Assembly (NCBI RefSeq): GCF_031755915.1
Contig: NC_083388.1
Location: 7,749,001-7,813,000 of the forward strand
Direction: 5' to 3'
DNA from: Ziziphus jujuba
Lineage: Eukaryota > Streptophyta > Magnoliopsida > Rosales > Rhamnaceae
DNA: 64,000 nucleotides
A program made the position numbers and the translations under genes. Position 1 is the stretch's first letter. Each line of letters begins with the position of its first letter. Shown piece after piece: positions 37,769-50,299 of the stretch. A model generated the notes under the pieces. That model saw only the letters and a program-made list of their open reading frames with translations. It was not told the origin of the DNA and did no database searches.

Positions 37769-38456
37769 GGAAAAATACATAAAACCATCCTAAAATTTCA
37801 ATAAAGTTGCACTCTACTCCCCAAAACTTTTTTCATTGCAGCGTCCTCCTTAAACTTTGACATAATATCAATTTGCTCCCTTTTAAACTCTTTTTTTTTT
37901 TTTTTTTTAAAATTAGAAATTTGCAAAATTAATTAGATAATGATAAAATTGCTTGTTTATATTAATAAAATGAATAGTGCTACATGTAGCAGATTGTTTA
38001 CCAAAAATATTTATCAAATGATATGCATTCATTTATTATTAGTGAAATATCAATATAACCTATATAAAGATGAGTGAATATAAAAAACAAGTCAATTAAA
38101 TATTATTACATTATTTGGTACCATTTCCGTAACTCTAGCATTAATATAATAAAATGTGTCTTATTTTGATCAAATTTAATAAAAAATAAAAGATAAATAA
38201 GGAGAGTATATTTTTTTTGGTTTACCTTTCTAGCAACTTTTTTTTAAAAAAAGTTTGGTAGAAGACATTTTTTATTAATATAAGCAAGCAATTTTAAAAC
38301 TAGCCAATCAATTTTGTCAAATTCTAACAAGAAAATTTAAAAATGGAGCAAAATGATTTTATGTCAAAGTTAAGAGGAGACAATGCTAAAATAAAATTGT
38401 TTAGAGAGCAAATTGAAACTTGAGTGAAAGCTCAGCCGGCACTATGTAATTTTTCC
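37769..38456. mobile_element. MULE-like non-autonomous element (C-D spacer copy)
   Basis: Same structure as 11402-12069: GGAAAAATACATAAAACC at the left and an inverted counterpart ending AATTTTTCC at the right. Its equivalent position shows it was present before the spacer duplicated. Confidence 0.55.
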
Positions 38457-40566
38457 AAAAAAGAAAATGGAAGGGTACAAAGACTAACACACTCAAGAAA
38501 TGATAAAAATAAAAAATAAAATGAAATAAAAACTCGGCCCTATACTCTGTAATTTCAGATTACTTTTTTATTTTGTTTGAAATAAAACTTAGATAGACAT
38601 GCTTAGTAGTTAACCTAAAAAATAAATGTTGAAATAAAATATTGTGAGGAACCATAAAAATGCGGTAAAACAAATATTTGAAAGATGTCACAAGTTTATT
38701 AATTACCATCCGTATCAGAGACAAGAATTTACGTTGTTTCAATAATCTTTATGCTACCAATAAAAATAGTTGCCTTATGAAAGAGTTTTCTAAAACGGAC
38801 ATAAAAATTGGTTTCACAAAATAAAAAAAAAAAAAAAATAAATCAACAAAAGTTGGCAAAGCTGTTATGTTAGCATATACACTCGTTTTCTGTACAAAGA
38901 ATTATTATTCTTATTGAAAAGAAAGTTTCATTTTATTTTAAAATATTCCCTATTTTTGTTCACTAAAAAAAAAAAAAATATTATTTTTTATTTGTTGCCT
39001 GTTACAGTAGTTATATAAAATACTTACTCTAAACATATGTAAATGACAGATCGCATTTATCATAATTGTACAAATATAATCCTATTCTATCATATTTTAA
39101 TGCTTTTTTTTGGGACAAATCATCATAATCTTTTATCTTTTTTTAGTCAATAAAAAATGAATGCTTAGATTTCATAAAATATTTAAAAAAGTTTATACCG
39201 AATCTGGAAATTGGACTTTTTAATTATTAATATAGCTAATATAAGATGATTAGTTAAAAAAGTTTGTGTTGGATTCCTAGAGGCAAATTGAGATCTATTA
39301 CTTCTATGGAAATAAAAAATATATATCTAAATATATCAAGCACAAGCTAGTTATGAAATTATGAAGAGGTCACGCATGGTCGATGAAGTAAACAGACATC
39401 TGTCTTTTTTTCTTCTTCCACTTTAGTTGAAACAGTCAATCCAAAAATTTGTCATTGAATTTACATAAAGATTGCTTAAAGATTTGGCTAGATAAAATAA
39501 TTAAATACTACCAAATATCTCATCAGAGAAAATTATGCATGGCGTATGTCCTTGCACGAATAAACAAGGTTTGCACTGCCTGCCCCTTTAGTTAGATCAA
39601 CAAATTAAATAATTACAAAGTTGGGGACACTGAGAACCATAACAAAGAACCATTAACATAAGTTATGACTTAAGCAAAAACACATCAGTTTTCACATTTT
39701 AAAATTATGAGCAGAATCCGGAACAAAAGAAGCCACTAGAAGACACAGAGCCTGAATGCAATTGGGACAAAAAGTTAACCAAATCAAAATCAAATTCAAA
39801 CAAATAAAAGTGCTAGTGAAATATAATTAACTGATATCGAATGCAAATTAGTGGCCAGAACGTTGAGATGAAGGAATTAGGACATCAGGATAAGTAACAA
39901 ATCAAATGTAATAATTAAAGCAGAAAGAAGGAAACACAGAATGAGCTTCATTATGGAACAATTATATTTTGCAAAGAATTGGTTAAGTGAAAATGTAAAT
40001 GAGATTAAAGCTTTACACATTTATATATGGAAGTATCAAAGTATAAACTCACTTGTCTAACAAAAAATGATTGAAAATATTATTCATTATTCAAAACACT
40101 CAAATTAACTAGTTTTAATTCTTATAATATGATAGCTTGCGTACCTCTTGCTTGCCAACATGAACAACTTTCACCTCAATATCAGTTAAAGGTACCTTTA
40201 ACTCACTGAGGATGGAAATGATAAAGGCAGGTCTTGTGATATCAGACTGTCTGCCACTTTGAACAATGCATGTCCTTTTAGAAACCCATCCTTACTAGTG
40301 CTATATTTGGGATCCATGACACTAGTGAGTACTAGAGCTTTGGATGCAAATTTTCAGCAGAGACATTTAGCACATTGTACAATGAAAGACAAGCATCTCC
40401 AATCAAAGTCGCATATGAGAGGCTTCCTCAATACCTATAAGACCATTTTGATAGCCACAACCTGGTGCAAGCATGGGACTGACAAGCATTTTCTCTTGGC
40501 ATTTCGACTTCAAGCATTGTTCATCATCAAGTTCCACTCATTCTTGTACAAATGATCTATGCATCC

Positions 40567-40936
40567 TGTCAATGATAAGGTAATCCATTTAGAAAAGGAA
40601 AGAAAGGACAGAGGCATGCGTGGTCCAATTGATGAGCTTGCAAATATCACAAATAGTATCTCTATCCCACATTGCATGGGTCAACACCAATCAAGAAGGA
40701 AATAGCCATTAAGAGGAATAAAAACCTAAATTAGAGGAACTCTTTTAAGAATAAAATATGTGTAAGGTCAACTTTCACTATACGGATATTCAGGATATAT
40801 TGTAGGAGTGATATTAGTCCTTTCTTTGTAAACAAACTTCTACTACATATTTATATGTAGCTGGATAGAATGTAAACACAGTGAAATATCTTGAAAACAT
40901 ATAGTGAAATATATACAATTTTATTTTAATTCTTCA
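40567..40936 (+). repeat. 5' LTR of the Copia element in copy D
   Basis: TGTCAATGAT to TAATTCTTCA, 370 bp. Assigned from the TG start at the exon junction and the primer-binding site after it. There is no second LTR to compare. Confidence 0.7.
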
Positions 40937-41159
40937 TGGTATCAAAACTTCGATCTGTAAGTTCCTTCACTCATCCAATGGCTTCTCATTGATGTTGTCA
41001 CACCAACAAAATTTCATCAAGCCATCAAACCTGAGACCATGCTAATGGTCCAATCCTTTCATCAACTGTCCAGTCTTGTTTCAGTAAAATTAACTCCTAC
41101 TAATTTTCTTTTATGGTGATAGCAAGTACTTCCACTTGTGTGAAGCCTTGGAATTTCTC

Positions 41160-42577
41160 ACCATCTTACTAATGCAAATCCAGCCATTGCAATGGTGCAA
41201 GATGATGAAGAAAAAATTCAAGCAAGAAATGAGATCTGAATCAACAATGGTGGATTGCTTACTTCATGGCTCCTTAGTTTAATGACAGATGATGTACTCA
41301 GCTTGAATGTTGGCATAGACAACGCTCATCAACTTTGGAAATCAGCTGAAAATCAACTACTTCCCACGTCCAAAGAGTAAGAACACATCCTCAAAGATAT
41401 GTTGGCCACATTGAAGAGAGGCACAATGACTGTAGATAATTTAAGTTGATAAGAGATAATCTTGATGCCACCAATGAGCCAGTTTCAGATTTGGACAAAG
41501 TGTTTCAATTCGCAAAGGGTCTTGGACCAAAATACAAACACTTCAGACTACCCATGCCTAATAAGCCTCCTTACCCAACTTTTAATCAATTTATTATGGC
41601 TTTACATATAATGCTGATTAGCTTGATTCTGAACCTGAAATAGATAGAATACAAACTGATCATAATCAAGTTTTTCTAAGTCAAAGAGGATGTGGTAGTG
41701 AAAGATTTAATTCAAAGGGCTGTGGTTTTGTTCTGACAGGAAGAGCAAATCCCTTCTAGTGAACCAAGAGAACAAGTTTCAAAAAATATTGTTGTCCAGA
41801 ATCAAGAACCACCATCAAAATCTCCTAATGTTGTAAGAGAAGATAAAATTTATTGTTAATTTGTACAAAACCTAATCACACTGCATTAAAGTGCTGGCAT
41901 AGGTTTGATCATGCCTACACATTAAAAGAAGTCCCAAAGGTTTTGGCAGCTCTCACCTTGAATGAAGAAGTTGATCTAAGCTTTTATACAGACTCTGGTG
42001 CTACCACTCATATGACAAATAGTCCAGGTAACATTAAAAATCCAATGCCAAAGGATTTGATGGTGTTTTTATATATGATGGCAACTATTTAAAAATTTCT
42101 CATATTGGAGATGCTCATATTCCAATGAATAATGGAAATTTAATTTTAAAAAATACTCTTGTTGTCCCAAATTTAAAGAAAAATCTATTATCTGTTGGAA
42201 AAATAACTAAAGATTATGCTTCCACTTTTGAATTCTCATCATCTGGCTTTGTGATGAAGGACTAGGATCAGTAGGTGTTGGCAACAAGGCATAAACAAGG
42301 TCAATTGTATGCTCTAGAAGCAAGAGAATATAAAGTTTTCAATTTGCTAAAGGCTCCATAAAATATTTGGCAGTTAAGGATGGGGCATCCAAATTCTAGA
42401 GTTTTAAATTTATTGCATTCAAAAATGTTATTGATATTTCCCATTGGACTTATAGAAATACTATATGTTCTAGTTGTCAAATGGGAAAAAGTTGTAAACT
42501 TCCTTTTTCTATTTCAAATAAAATTTTAAAGGTGCTTTTGATAAAGATTCATTATGCTCTTTGGGGACTAGCTCCCA
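41160..42577 (+). pseudogene. Copia (in copy D) gag, protease and integrase start
   Basis: A gag remnant (41160-41640) includes VFQFAKGLGPKYKHFR. A worn zinc finger (CTKPNHTALKCWHRFDH near 41858) and protease DSGATTHMTNS (near 41990) follow. The pre-integrase region (IWQLRMGHPNSRVLNLLHS near 42365) and CSSCQMGKSCKLPFS (near 42470) lead into the integrase, which ends at DKIHYALWGLAP near 42573 where another element is inserted. Confidence 0.85.
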
Positions 42578-43671
42578 TGATGAGAACCCGCCCAAGGCCG
42601 CATAACCGACTACCCACTGGGGTGCTGATCCAATACAAATGAAGACCGGGCCAATCACTAGAGCATAAGCCAAGAGATTTAAAGATAACCTGACTGGATT
42701 CATATAGGGAGTTATCAATTCTCAAAAGGGTTTAACTATATCCAAAGATACAAGACCCGTTTTATGCATCCAAGTGGCGAAGGCCAATATGTACCCGGGT
42801 AGTTTTATTAGTGCATTTTTGTACTTCGGGCAGCAAGGAATGGGTTCAACACTTGTTGAACTCAATTGATATCATTAAAAGTTCATGGAAACAAGTCAAG
42901 GCAGAAGTAAAAGCAATCAATGAAGGCATTTGCACATAGGAGGAGTTTTTGGCCGGTTTTACTATTTTTGCCGCTGGCTTTGGCATTTTCTCTTTGTTCC
43001 AATCAAGGGCAACGTATAGGACTCATAAATAATCCTATTTGGCATCGTACATGGTATATAGGAGCTAATTTGGACCTTTATAAGTTGGAAATTGGTCAAA
43101 GATACCTTAATAGTCAAACTAGTCAACTAGTTTCCTAATTTGAATTTAACTTTAAACTAGCTTTTATTTAATTATTTTGCTGGAAAAATTAACTTACGAA
43201 AGTTATTATTTTATTATTTCAGTTGTAAATTAATTAATTTTTAAGTCAAAATAAGGAAATTAATTAATATAAATTAGTTTAGGAAAGGGTGCGAAATTAG
43301 GCAATTTCCTATCTTGATTCTATGTTGGCCGAAATTTCCTAATCCTTTTAGGATTTTATTTTGTTCATTCAAAGCCTATTTTAAGGCTTATTTTTAATGA
43401 GAAATCAGCTTAGATATTATTTAGAAATTTATTTATGAGATAGAATTCTCTTAGTTCTCTTTGAACACCTAAAACACCATTAAAGAGTGAGTGTTTTAGC
43501 TTGACTTATCAATAGGGCATCCATCACCTATTGTGGTGTCTTCATCATATACCAAGATTTCTAGTCACATGTTAATTAGGGGTTGAGGTGACCATAAGAA
43601 CTTGAACTTATTTTTTCAATCCGAGCTAATATAATACGGGTTTAAGAGTAAGTCGTCCTAGGTTCGTATCA
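42578..43671. mobile_element. Insertion flanked by TCCCA repeats, candidate solo LTR (1094 bp)
   Basis: TCCCA occurs at 42573-42577 and 43672-43676. Between them the sequence starts TGATGAGAAC and ends GTTCGTATCA, the TG...CA form of an LTR. Removing it restores continuity of the Copia integrase (LWGLAP before, FVDDHTRFTW after). Near its left end, plus-strand frames read GPITRA and AKRFKDNLTGFI with stops, similar to the sequence near the end of some Gypsy polyproteins. A solo LTR overlapping coding remnants, or a truncated Gypsy fragment, are both possible. Confidence 0.55.
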
Positions 43672-43689
43672 TCCCATTATTTCTACTCA

Positions 43690-44934
43690 ATCATTTTGTT
43701 ACTATGTATTATTTGTTGATGATCATACTCGCTTTACATGGTTATTTCTTTACAAGAGGCTCGGTTGGTGGCCAAAGGGTTTACACAGGATCCCAAACAT
43801 GAATTTGATGAAACATGTAGTCTAGTTGTTAGACACACCACAATCCTTGTCATCCTTACTCTTGCCATTACTTGCCGCTGGTCCATCTGTCAACTCAATA
43901 TAAAAAATGCTTTTCTTCATGGTCATCTAAAGGAGACTATCTACATAGAACAACCACACTGGTTTGTTGATCAAACCTCTTTCCAATCATGTGTATCTAC
44001 TTAAAAAATCCATCTCTGGATTAAAACAGGCACCATAGGCATGGTTTGATCGTCTCTCTAACTTTCTTCTTTCTTTTGGTTTTTACTTTAGTAAAGTTGA
44101 TTCTTCCTTATTTGCTTTTAATAGTCATTCCATTATCATCTTATTACTCATTTATGTTGATGATCTTATTCCTACAGGCAATGATAATGTCACCATTCAC
44201 AAATTAATCCATCACATGGGTACAAAGTTTGCTATTAAAGATCTTGACTTCTTGTATTACTTCCTTCGTGAGGAAGTACTATACTTTCTATGGAGCATCT
44301 TTCTCTCACAAGGAAAATACATTCGTAATCTCTTTACTCGATCCAAAATGTTGGAAGCAACACATATGGTTATACCAATCGTAGTTAAAACCACTCCTAA
44401 TGCTGGTGATACATAACCAGTAGATGGCATTGAATATCGGCGTCTCATTGGGCAATCTTCAGTACTTAACTTTCACCTATCCATACATCACTCATGCAGT
44501 CAATCATGTGTCTCAGCATTTCAACTCTCCTATAGCATTACATCTTTACGAAGTCAAGCAAATTCTTTGATATTTGTCTGGCAATAACGGCTTTGGTCTC
44601 CACTATCTTTCTCAAAGCTCACTCAACGTTACAAGCTTCTGTGATGCTGATAGGGTCGAATGTCCCACCACTTGCCATAGCACCACAAGTTTCTATGTCT
44701 TCTCAGGTGCAAATTGCATCTCTTGGTCCTTTGAAATGCAGCCAACAGTGGCACGTTTAAGCACAGAAGCTAAGTATCCTGCCATGGCTTCACTACAGCT
44801 GAATTCACATGGCTCTCATATTTACGTCGTGGCATTGGTATCTTTCTTTCTTCTCCTCCTTAGATTCTTTGTGATAATATTAGTGCTTCTCATATGACCA
44901 TCAATCCCTTTTTCCATAAACAAACCAAGCATAC
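43690..44934 (+). pseudogene. Copia (in copy D) integrase core, RT and RNase H, broken
   Basis: FVDDHTRFTW (43705-43740) is the integrase core. RT pieces: ARLVAKGFTQDPKHEFDETC (43757-43815), QLNIKNAFLHGHLKETIYIE (43890-43950), then LLLIYVDDLI in another frame near 44145-44175. RNase H pieces are near 44460-44770 and end at NPFFHKQTKHT. A large part between the first integrase motifs and RT is missing. Confidence 0.85.
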
Positions 44935-45619
44935 TGCAATAATATTTCCTTGATCTTGATTTATATTAGTCTCCCTTTCTTGCTTTACTACTATTTGAGA
45001 TATAACACTACTTCCTTGACAGACAACAGGTGCTGGCTTATGCTTCGAAAGGGTTTCACTCAAGTGGTGTCCTTGACATAAACAAGCATAGATGCAAAAC
45101 CAAAGGGTTTCAACAAAACCTTTATCCGATTCAACAAAAACAAATCTGTTCTTCTGCCTGTCCACCATTTCCTTCAAGCTAAATATTGTAGACATGGCTA
45201 ACTAACTAAAATAGAGTACGAACAAAATATTTGTGACCCTTCTTTCTTAGTCAAACTTAGCTAGCAACTGGTACAATTAAAAAAAAGAAAAAAAGAAAAA
45301 AAGAAAAAAAATCAATTTCGATAAAATTGAGCTATAGCTTTTCAACTCATGAATGTTTGAAAAAATGAAAAGAGCGTCAATATAAATCAGTGCAATTGTA
45401 ATTTTGCAATTTAAATAATAATAATAATAATATTTAAAATTATTTTTTTATGATATTTATATTTCACTTTGTATTTTTTTTCTCTGATATAATGTTTTTA
45501 TAATATCATAATTAATGCAAGCATATGTTTTAAATAAAAAAGTATATATATTATACTATAAATTCTAAATTATTAGATTTTTGCAATAAATTAATTAAAA
45601 ATCTATATGTTTTGGCATT

Positions 45620-47540
45620 TAACTAAATTAGTTTTAGCTATGAAATCTAGAATTTTATCGCCAAAAGTACTTTTTTTGGCTACAAAATTCCAAATATCGT
45701 GGCCATATGATACCCCAATAGCTGCGAAATGTTAAAAAGTTGTAGCTAAATGTTATATATATAATGTAGGAAATTTTAATAATTAAAATTTTTTATAAGC
45801 TTAGTGTAGAAGTTTTGTAATTGAGCAATTAAGTATTCTTTATGTTAATCCTTTTCTTGGATTTTTCGTTTTATAACTTTGATATGGCAAACATGTTTAT
45901 GTTTTAGTACTAATATAAGTAAACATTCTTTAATATCATATAATATATTACTTAATATTAATTACTATATTTCATATTTAATTAATACATATATATATAT
46001 ATATATCTTGGTCTTTCACTAAATTAATTAAAATAAAATTAAAAATTAATCCTAAAATTTAAACTTAAAATTAATTTGGGCCAAGAAAATGTTAATTTGT
46101 AGCTAAAGGAGCCTTTGGCTACAAAATTTGGAAATCCATAGCCAAACAGTATACTTTTGGCGATGAAATATCAAAGCTTGTAGCCAAATCATATCCTTTT
46201 TGCTATGAAATGTAAAAAGTCACAGCCGAGGGTATATATTTTATAACATTGAATAATTCTACAAATTCAATTTTTTTGAGGATTAAAGTATAATTCTAGT
46301 AATTTTTTTTATATTGTTTATATAAATACTTGTAAACCATTTTTGTTGATTAATAGATTTCACTTGTAAATTTTATTTCTAAGACTCAAATGTCTAATAA
46401 TTTCAATATTGCTTGCATGTTGCATGCTTAAGTAATATTATGAGTACTATGTCATATATTACGTAATATTTATTACTATATTTTGCAATTAATTAATATA
46501 TATTGGCTCTTGAATTTAATCAGTTACAATAAATTTAACAAATTAATACAAAAAAATAAAAATTAAAAAATAATTTGGCTACAAAAGTTAATATTTCGTA
46601 TCCAAAAAGGAATTTTTGGCTACAAAGTTCCAGAAATTTGTAGTTGAAGGGTATAATTTTGGCTACAAATGGTAACTTTGTAGCTATGAAATGCCAAAAG
46701 TCGTAGCCAAATGGGCATTGCCTAATGTATGATAATTATACTAATTCAATTTTTTTAATATATTAATGTACAATTCTTGTAATTTTTATAGTGTATATAA
46801 ATATTTATAATTTCTTTCTATGATTGTTAGATTTCTCTAATTTTTAATTATAAGAGTTAGTGTTTTATAACTTTAAAATGGTGCATGCATGTTTTATGCT
46901 TAAGTCTAATATGAGTTTATGACACAATATATTACTTAAAATTATTTGCTATATCTTGCGATTAATTAACAGTTATATATATATAGATATACATATATAT
47001 ATATATATATATAATTTTTTTTTACTTTGGTCTTTCACTAAATTAAAGTATAGTTAAAAAACCTTAACACTACGAAAATTAATACTCATATAGTTTAAAT
47101 TAGAAAATATTTTTCCCATGAAACATAAATTTCCATAGCTAAAGAGGGACTTTTGGCTATGAAATCTGAAAATTTGTAGCCTAATGGTAAACTTTCCGCT
47201 AGAAAATGTCAAAAATTGTAACCAAATTGTAGTCTTTGGGCTACGACATTTCAAAAATCCATAGTGTATTTATAGTATTGATTAATATATTTTTTTATAA
47301 CATAAATGCATAATTTTTGTAATATAAAAATGTATAATTTTTGTAATATTTTTATAGTTTATATTTATATTTATAATTTTTTTGTATGATCTCGTAATTT
47401 TGTTGAGTTAGTTCATAGAATCATAAGCATTAGATTTCATTGACAAAATATGTATTCATAAGTACTGAAAATAATTTTTGAATATAATTTTTTTGAATAA
47501 AAAAGTAATTTTGAATATGTATTGGATATAAAAGGGCAAA
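45620..47540. repeat. Tandem repeats of about 0.46-0.53 kb with GCTAC/GTAGC dyads
   Basis: Four blocks rich in TTTGGCTACAAA and GTAGCCAAA words start near 45620, 46076, 46570 and 47105. The spacers between them also match (GCATGTTTTATGCTTAAG-like words, TTACTTAATATTAATTACTA, CTTTGGTCTTTCACTAAATT), so each unit is one diverged copy of a roughly half-kilobase repeat. Units differ by many substitutions and (TA)n length changes. Confidence 0.7.
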
Positions 47541-47942
47541 CTTCATAGCTAAAAGTGAATTTTGGTAGCAGGAATTTTCCCACCATTTTTTTTTTTTGGG
47601 TATCATTTGAACTTTTAGAGCAAGGTCACAATTTTTGGGCTCTTTTTAGTAACAAATTATTTTTAAACCATTATTTTCCCCATCTTTTCCTCGAAAATCT
47701 CATGCACTAATCTTTTCCCCAATGCCCCACTTTCTTCACCAGCATTTTGTTCTTGTTGTTCTTGTTGTTCTTCCTCTTCCCTTCTTTTTCTTTGTCTTTC
47801 TTTTTCTTCTTCCATTTTTTCTCTCTCTCATATACTATGCAGCAGCCATCGCCATGCCTCCACCACTATGTCGGCATCTTTCCTATGCCGTTGCCACAGT
47901 TCTCGCGGAATTACCACTGCTTGACCCCCAACTCCAATAAAG

Positions 47943-48241
47943 TGTTGTGATCCTTTGATCACGAAAAACACACAAAACCAACACAAAAACAAAGAGAGAC
48001 AAAACATATGAAAATCGAGAAGAAAAAAGATATATTATTTACTCTGAAATTTATACGCAAAAAAAACTTCTCTAAAACTCTCTCTTGTAATCACCAAAAA
48101 AAAAAAAAAAAAAAAAAACGATGTTGTCTCTAATGTGTGTTCCACTGTACAAAACTGAATATAAGCATCTATTTATAATGCTCTCTAGGGTTGAAACCCT
48201 AATGGGTCGGCTTTAGGAGAAAAAAAGGCTGGACGCCAACA
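47943..48241 (-). repeat. 3' LTR of the 47943-53111 Copia
   Basis: TGTTGTGATCC to ACGCCAACA on the plus strand, 299 bp, including a poly-A run near 48096-48118. Confidence 0.93.
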
Positions 48242-48278
48242 ATTCTCCCCCTCCAGCTGCATTTCAAAAACTTAATGG

Positions 48279-49640
48279 TCACCTACCATTTAGACCAGCT
48301 ATGTCTCTACACAACTTCAATTTCTTTGGTGTGATAACCTTTGTGAACATATTTGCTGGATTCTCCTTTGTGTGAATCTTCACCAACTTAAGCAATTTAT
48401 GCTCTATCACGTCACATATCTTATGATAACGAATATCAATATGCTTTGTCCTGAAATGATACATTGAATTCTTACTCAAATCCATAGCACTCTGGTTGTC
48501 ATAATCTATCTTATAGTCATTTTGCTTGATGCCCAGTTTATGGAGTAAATGCTTTAACCATATCATCTCCTTATCAGCTTCCGCTGCACCAATGTACTTT
48601 GCTTTTGTCGTGGATAAAGCTACACACTTTTGCAATCTTGACTGCCATAACAAAGCTCCTCCAGAAAAAGTGTAAAGATAACCTAGTAGATTTCCTACCA
48701 GCATGCCGGCCATATTTACATCTGTATAGCTTTGTAGAATTGGATCATCTCCCCTGTAACACAACTTTGGATATACCCTTAAGATACCTGAGAATCCACT
48801 TGACTACTTCCTAGTGTTTTTTTTTAGGATTTGAAAGACTTTCAAATCTGCTTACTATGCCAACTGCATGAGCAATGTCCTGTCTAGTACACACCATTGC
48901 ATACATCAAACTTCCCACCACTGAAGAATAAGGCTCTGAAGCCATCTCCTCTATTTTTACTTTAGATGAAGGGCACAATCTCTTGCTTAACTTGAAATAG
49001 TTTACTAGTGGAATGCTGATTGGTTTGGCCTTATCCATGCCGAATCTCTTTATCACTCTTTCGATATATTTTTCCTGAGATAGTAATAACTTGTTATTCT
49101 TCCTATCTCGGGCTATTTGCATTCCTAAAATCTATTGAGCAGGTCCCAAGTCTTTCATATCAAAGGACTTGGAAAGTTCATTCTTCAGCCGAGTAATTTT
49201 TAATGCATCTTGTCCAACAATTAACATATCATCAACATATAGCAAAAGTGCAATGAAGTTTCCATCTGGAAATCTCAGAATATAAACACACTGGTCTGCA
49301 TCGATCTTCTTATATCCTTGACTCACCATAAAAGAGTCAAACTTCTTGTACCATTGTCTAGGTGCTTGCTTGAGGCCATATAAGCTTTTCTTTAACTTAC
49401 AAATGAGGTTTTCTTTCCATGAAACCTTAAAACTTTCTAGCTGCTAACCTTCTTATGTAGATCACCATGAAAGAATGCTTTTTTCACATCCATAAACTCA
49501 AGTTCTAGGTTTAAATAGGCTATTAAACCAAGAATAACTCGTATCAAAGTTATCTTCACCACTGGTGAGAAAATCTCATCAAAATCAATTCCTTTCTTTT
49601 GAAGGAAACCTTTGACAACCAATCATGCTTTGTGCTTCAC
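48279..49640 (-). pseudogene. Copia (47943-53111) reverse transcriptase and RNase H
   Basis: RT motifs: FMDVKKAFFHGDLHKKV (about 49440-49500) and the catalytic LLYVDDMLIVG (about 49210-49245), intact. RNase H (49122-48279) has SLMYAMVCTRQDIAHAVGIV, ALSTTKAKYIGAAEA and FRTKHIDIRYHKI. Frame breaks near 49130, 48810 and 49440 separate long readable pieces, so decay is moderate. Confidence 0.93.
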
Positions 49641-50299
49641 CATACGTCCACTGCCATCTTTCTTGAGCTTAAACACCTATTTATTCTTCAGTGCCTTCTT
49701 TCCTTTTGGAAGTTCAACCAACTCATAAGAATGGTTATTCTATAAAGATCCCATCTCATCTTGCATTGCATGCAGCCATTTTTCTCTAACGTGATGGGAA
49801 TTAGCTTCCCGGAAACTCTCTGACTCCCCCTCTTTAGTAAGCATAATATATTGAGATTCTAGATATCTCTTTGATGTAATACAGCCTCGTTCATATCTTC
49901 GGAAAGATGTACCATCATTTGACTGCTGTGATGGTCCTGTAGCTTCTGGTGTTTGAGTATCTCCCTGTTCAACATCCTCTTCTCTCTCCTGTTCTGCTTC
50001 TGGTAACTCTCTATACACTTCATCGTCATCTGTGGCGGATTGTGTTGGTGCTTGATTAGGAATGAAATCATAAGCACTAGTAATAGAAGACTTCATGGGC
50101 TTCTCAAAGTCTTTTATAGCCTGGTTTTTATGGAATACTACATCCCTGCTTCTGATAACCTTCTTTATTTTTGGATCCCATAATCTGTATCTGAATTCTT
50201 CATCTCCATATCTGATAAAGATGCATGGAGTAGTCTTTGCATCAAGTTTTTGTCTAAGCTCCTTGGATACATGTGCAAAGGCTAAACATCCAAATACTC

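Larger units (their letters stand above)
35767..39691. other. C-D spacer: AT-rich duplicated DNA
   Basis: It aligns with the A-B spacer (9816-13396) through most of its length, including the candidate noncoding exon block near 36697, a MULE-like element (37769-38456) and 39690 onward. It also holds a diverged relative of the palindromic MITE (37030-37240). No protein-coding gene was recognised. Confidence 0.65.
40567..44934 (+). mobile_element. Ty1/Copia retrotransposon lacking its 3' end, inside exon 2 of copy D
   Basis: A 5' LTR (40567-40936) is followed directly by TGGTATCAAAAC (40937-40948), a worn tRNA-Met primer site, and Copia domains in order. The element stops within RNase H (NPFFHKQTKHT, near 44930) with no 3' LTR. 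It adjoins DUF674 exon 2 with flanking exon sequence lost, so a deletion removed the 3' LTR and the adjoining exon. No target-site duplication can be tested. A separate insertion (42578-43671) splits its integrase. Confidence 0.85.
39692..45195 (-). pseudogene. DUF674 copy D (type I), broken; parts at 39692-39751, 40145-40566, 44935-45085, 45098-45195
   Basis: Exon 3 (39692-39751) encodes ALCLLVASFVPDSAHNFKM and a stop, shortened as in B. Exon 2 is split: its 3' part (40145-40566) carries the extra AT shared with B (near 40240), and its 5' part resumes at 44935. A truncated Copia element lies between, and about 170 bp of exon 2 is missing at the right junction. Most of exon 1 and the intron are deleted, so the exon 1 start (ATG 45195, MSTIFSLKEMVDRQKNRFVF) runs almost directly into the exon 2 start. 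No functional product is expected. Confidence 0.88.

Noticed and set aside
47722..47950. Two overlapping Phe/Leu-rich frames inside the CACTA-like block
   Set aside because: They come from a CTT/TTC-rich pyrimidine tract. They resemble a signal peptide only by composition and are cut by the Copia insertion.
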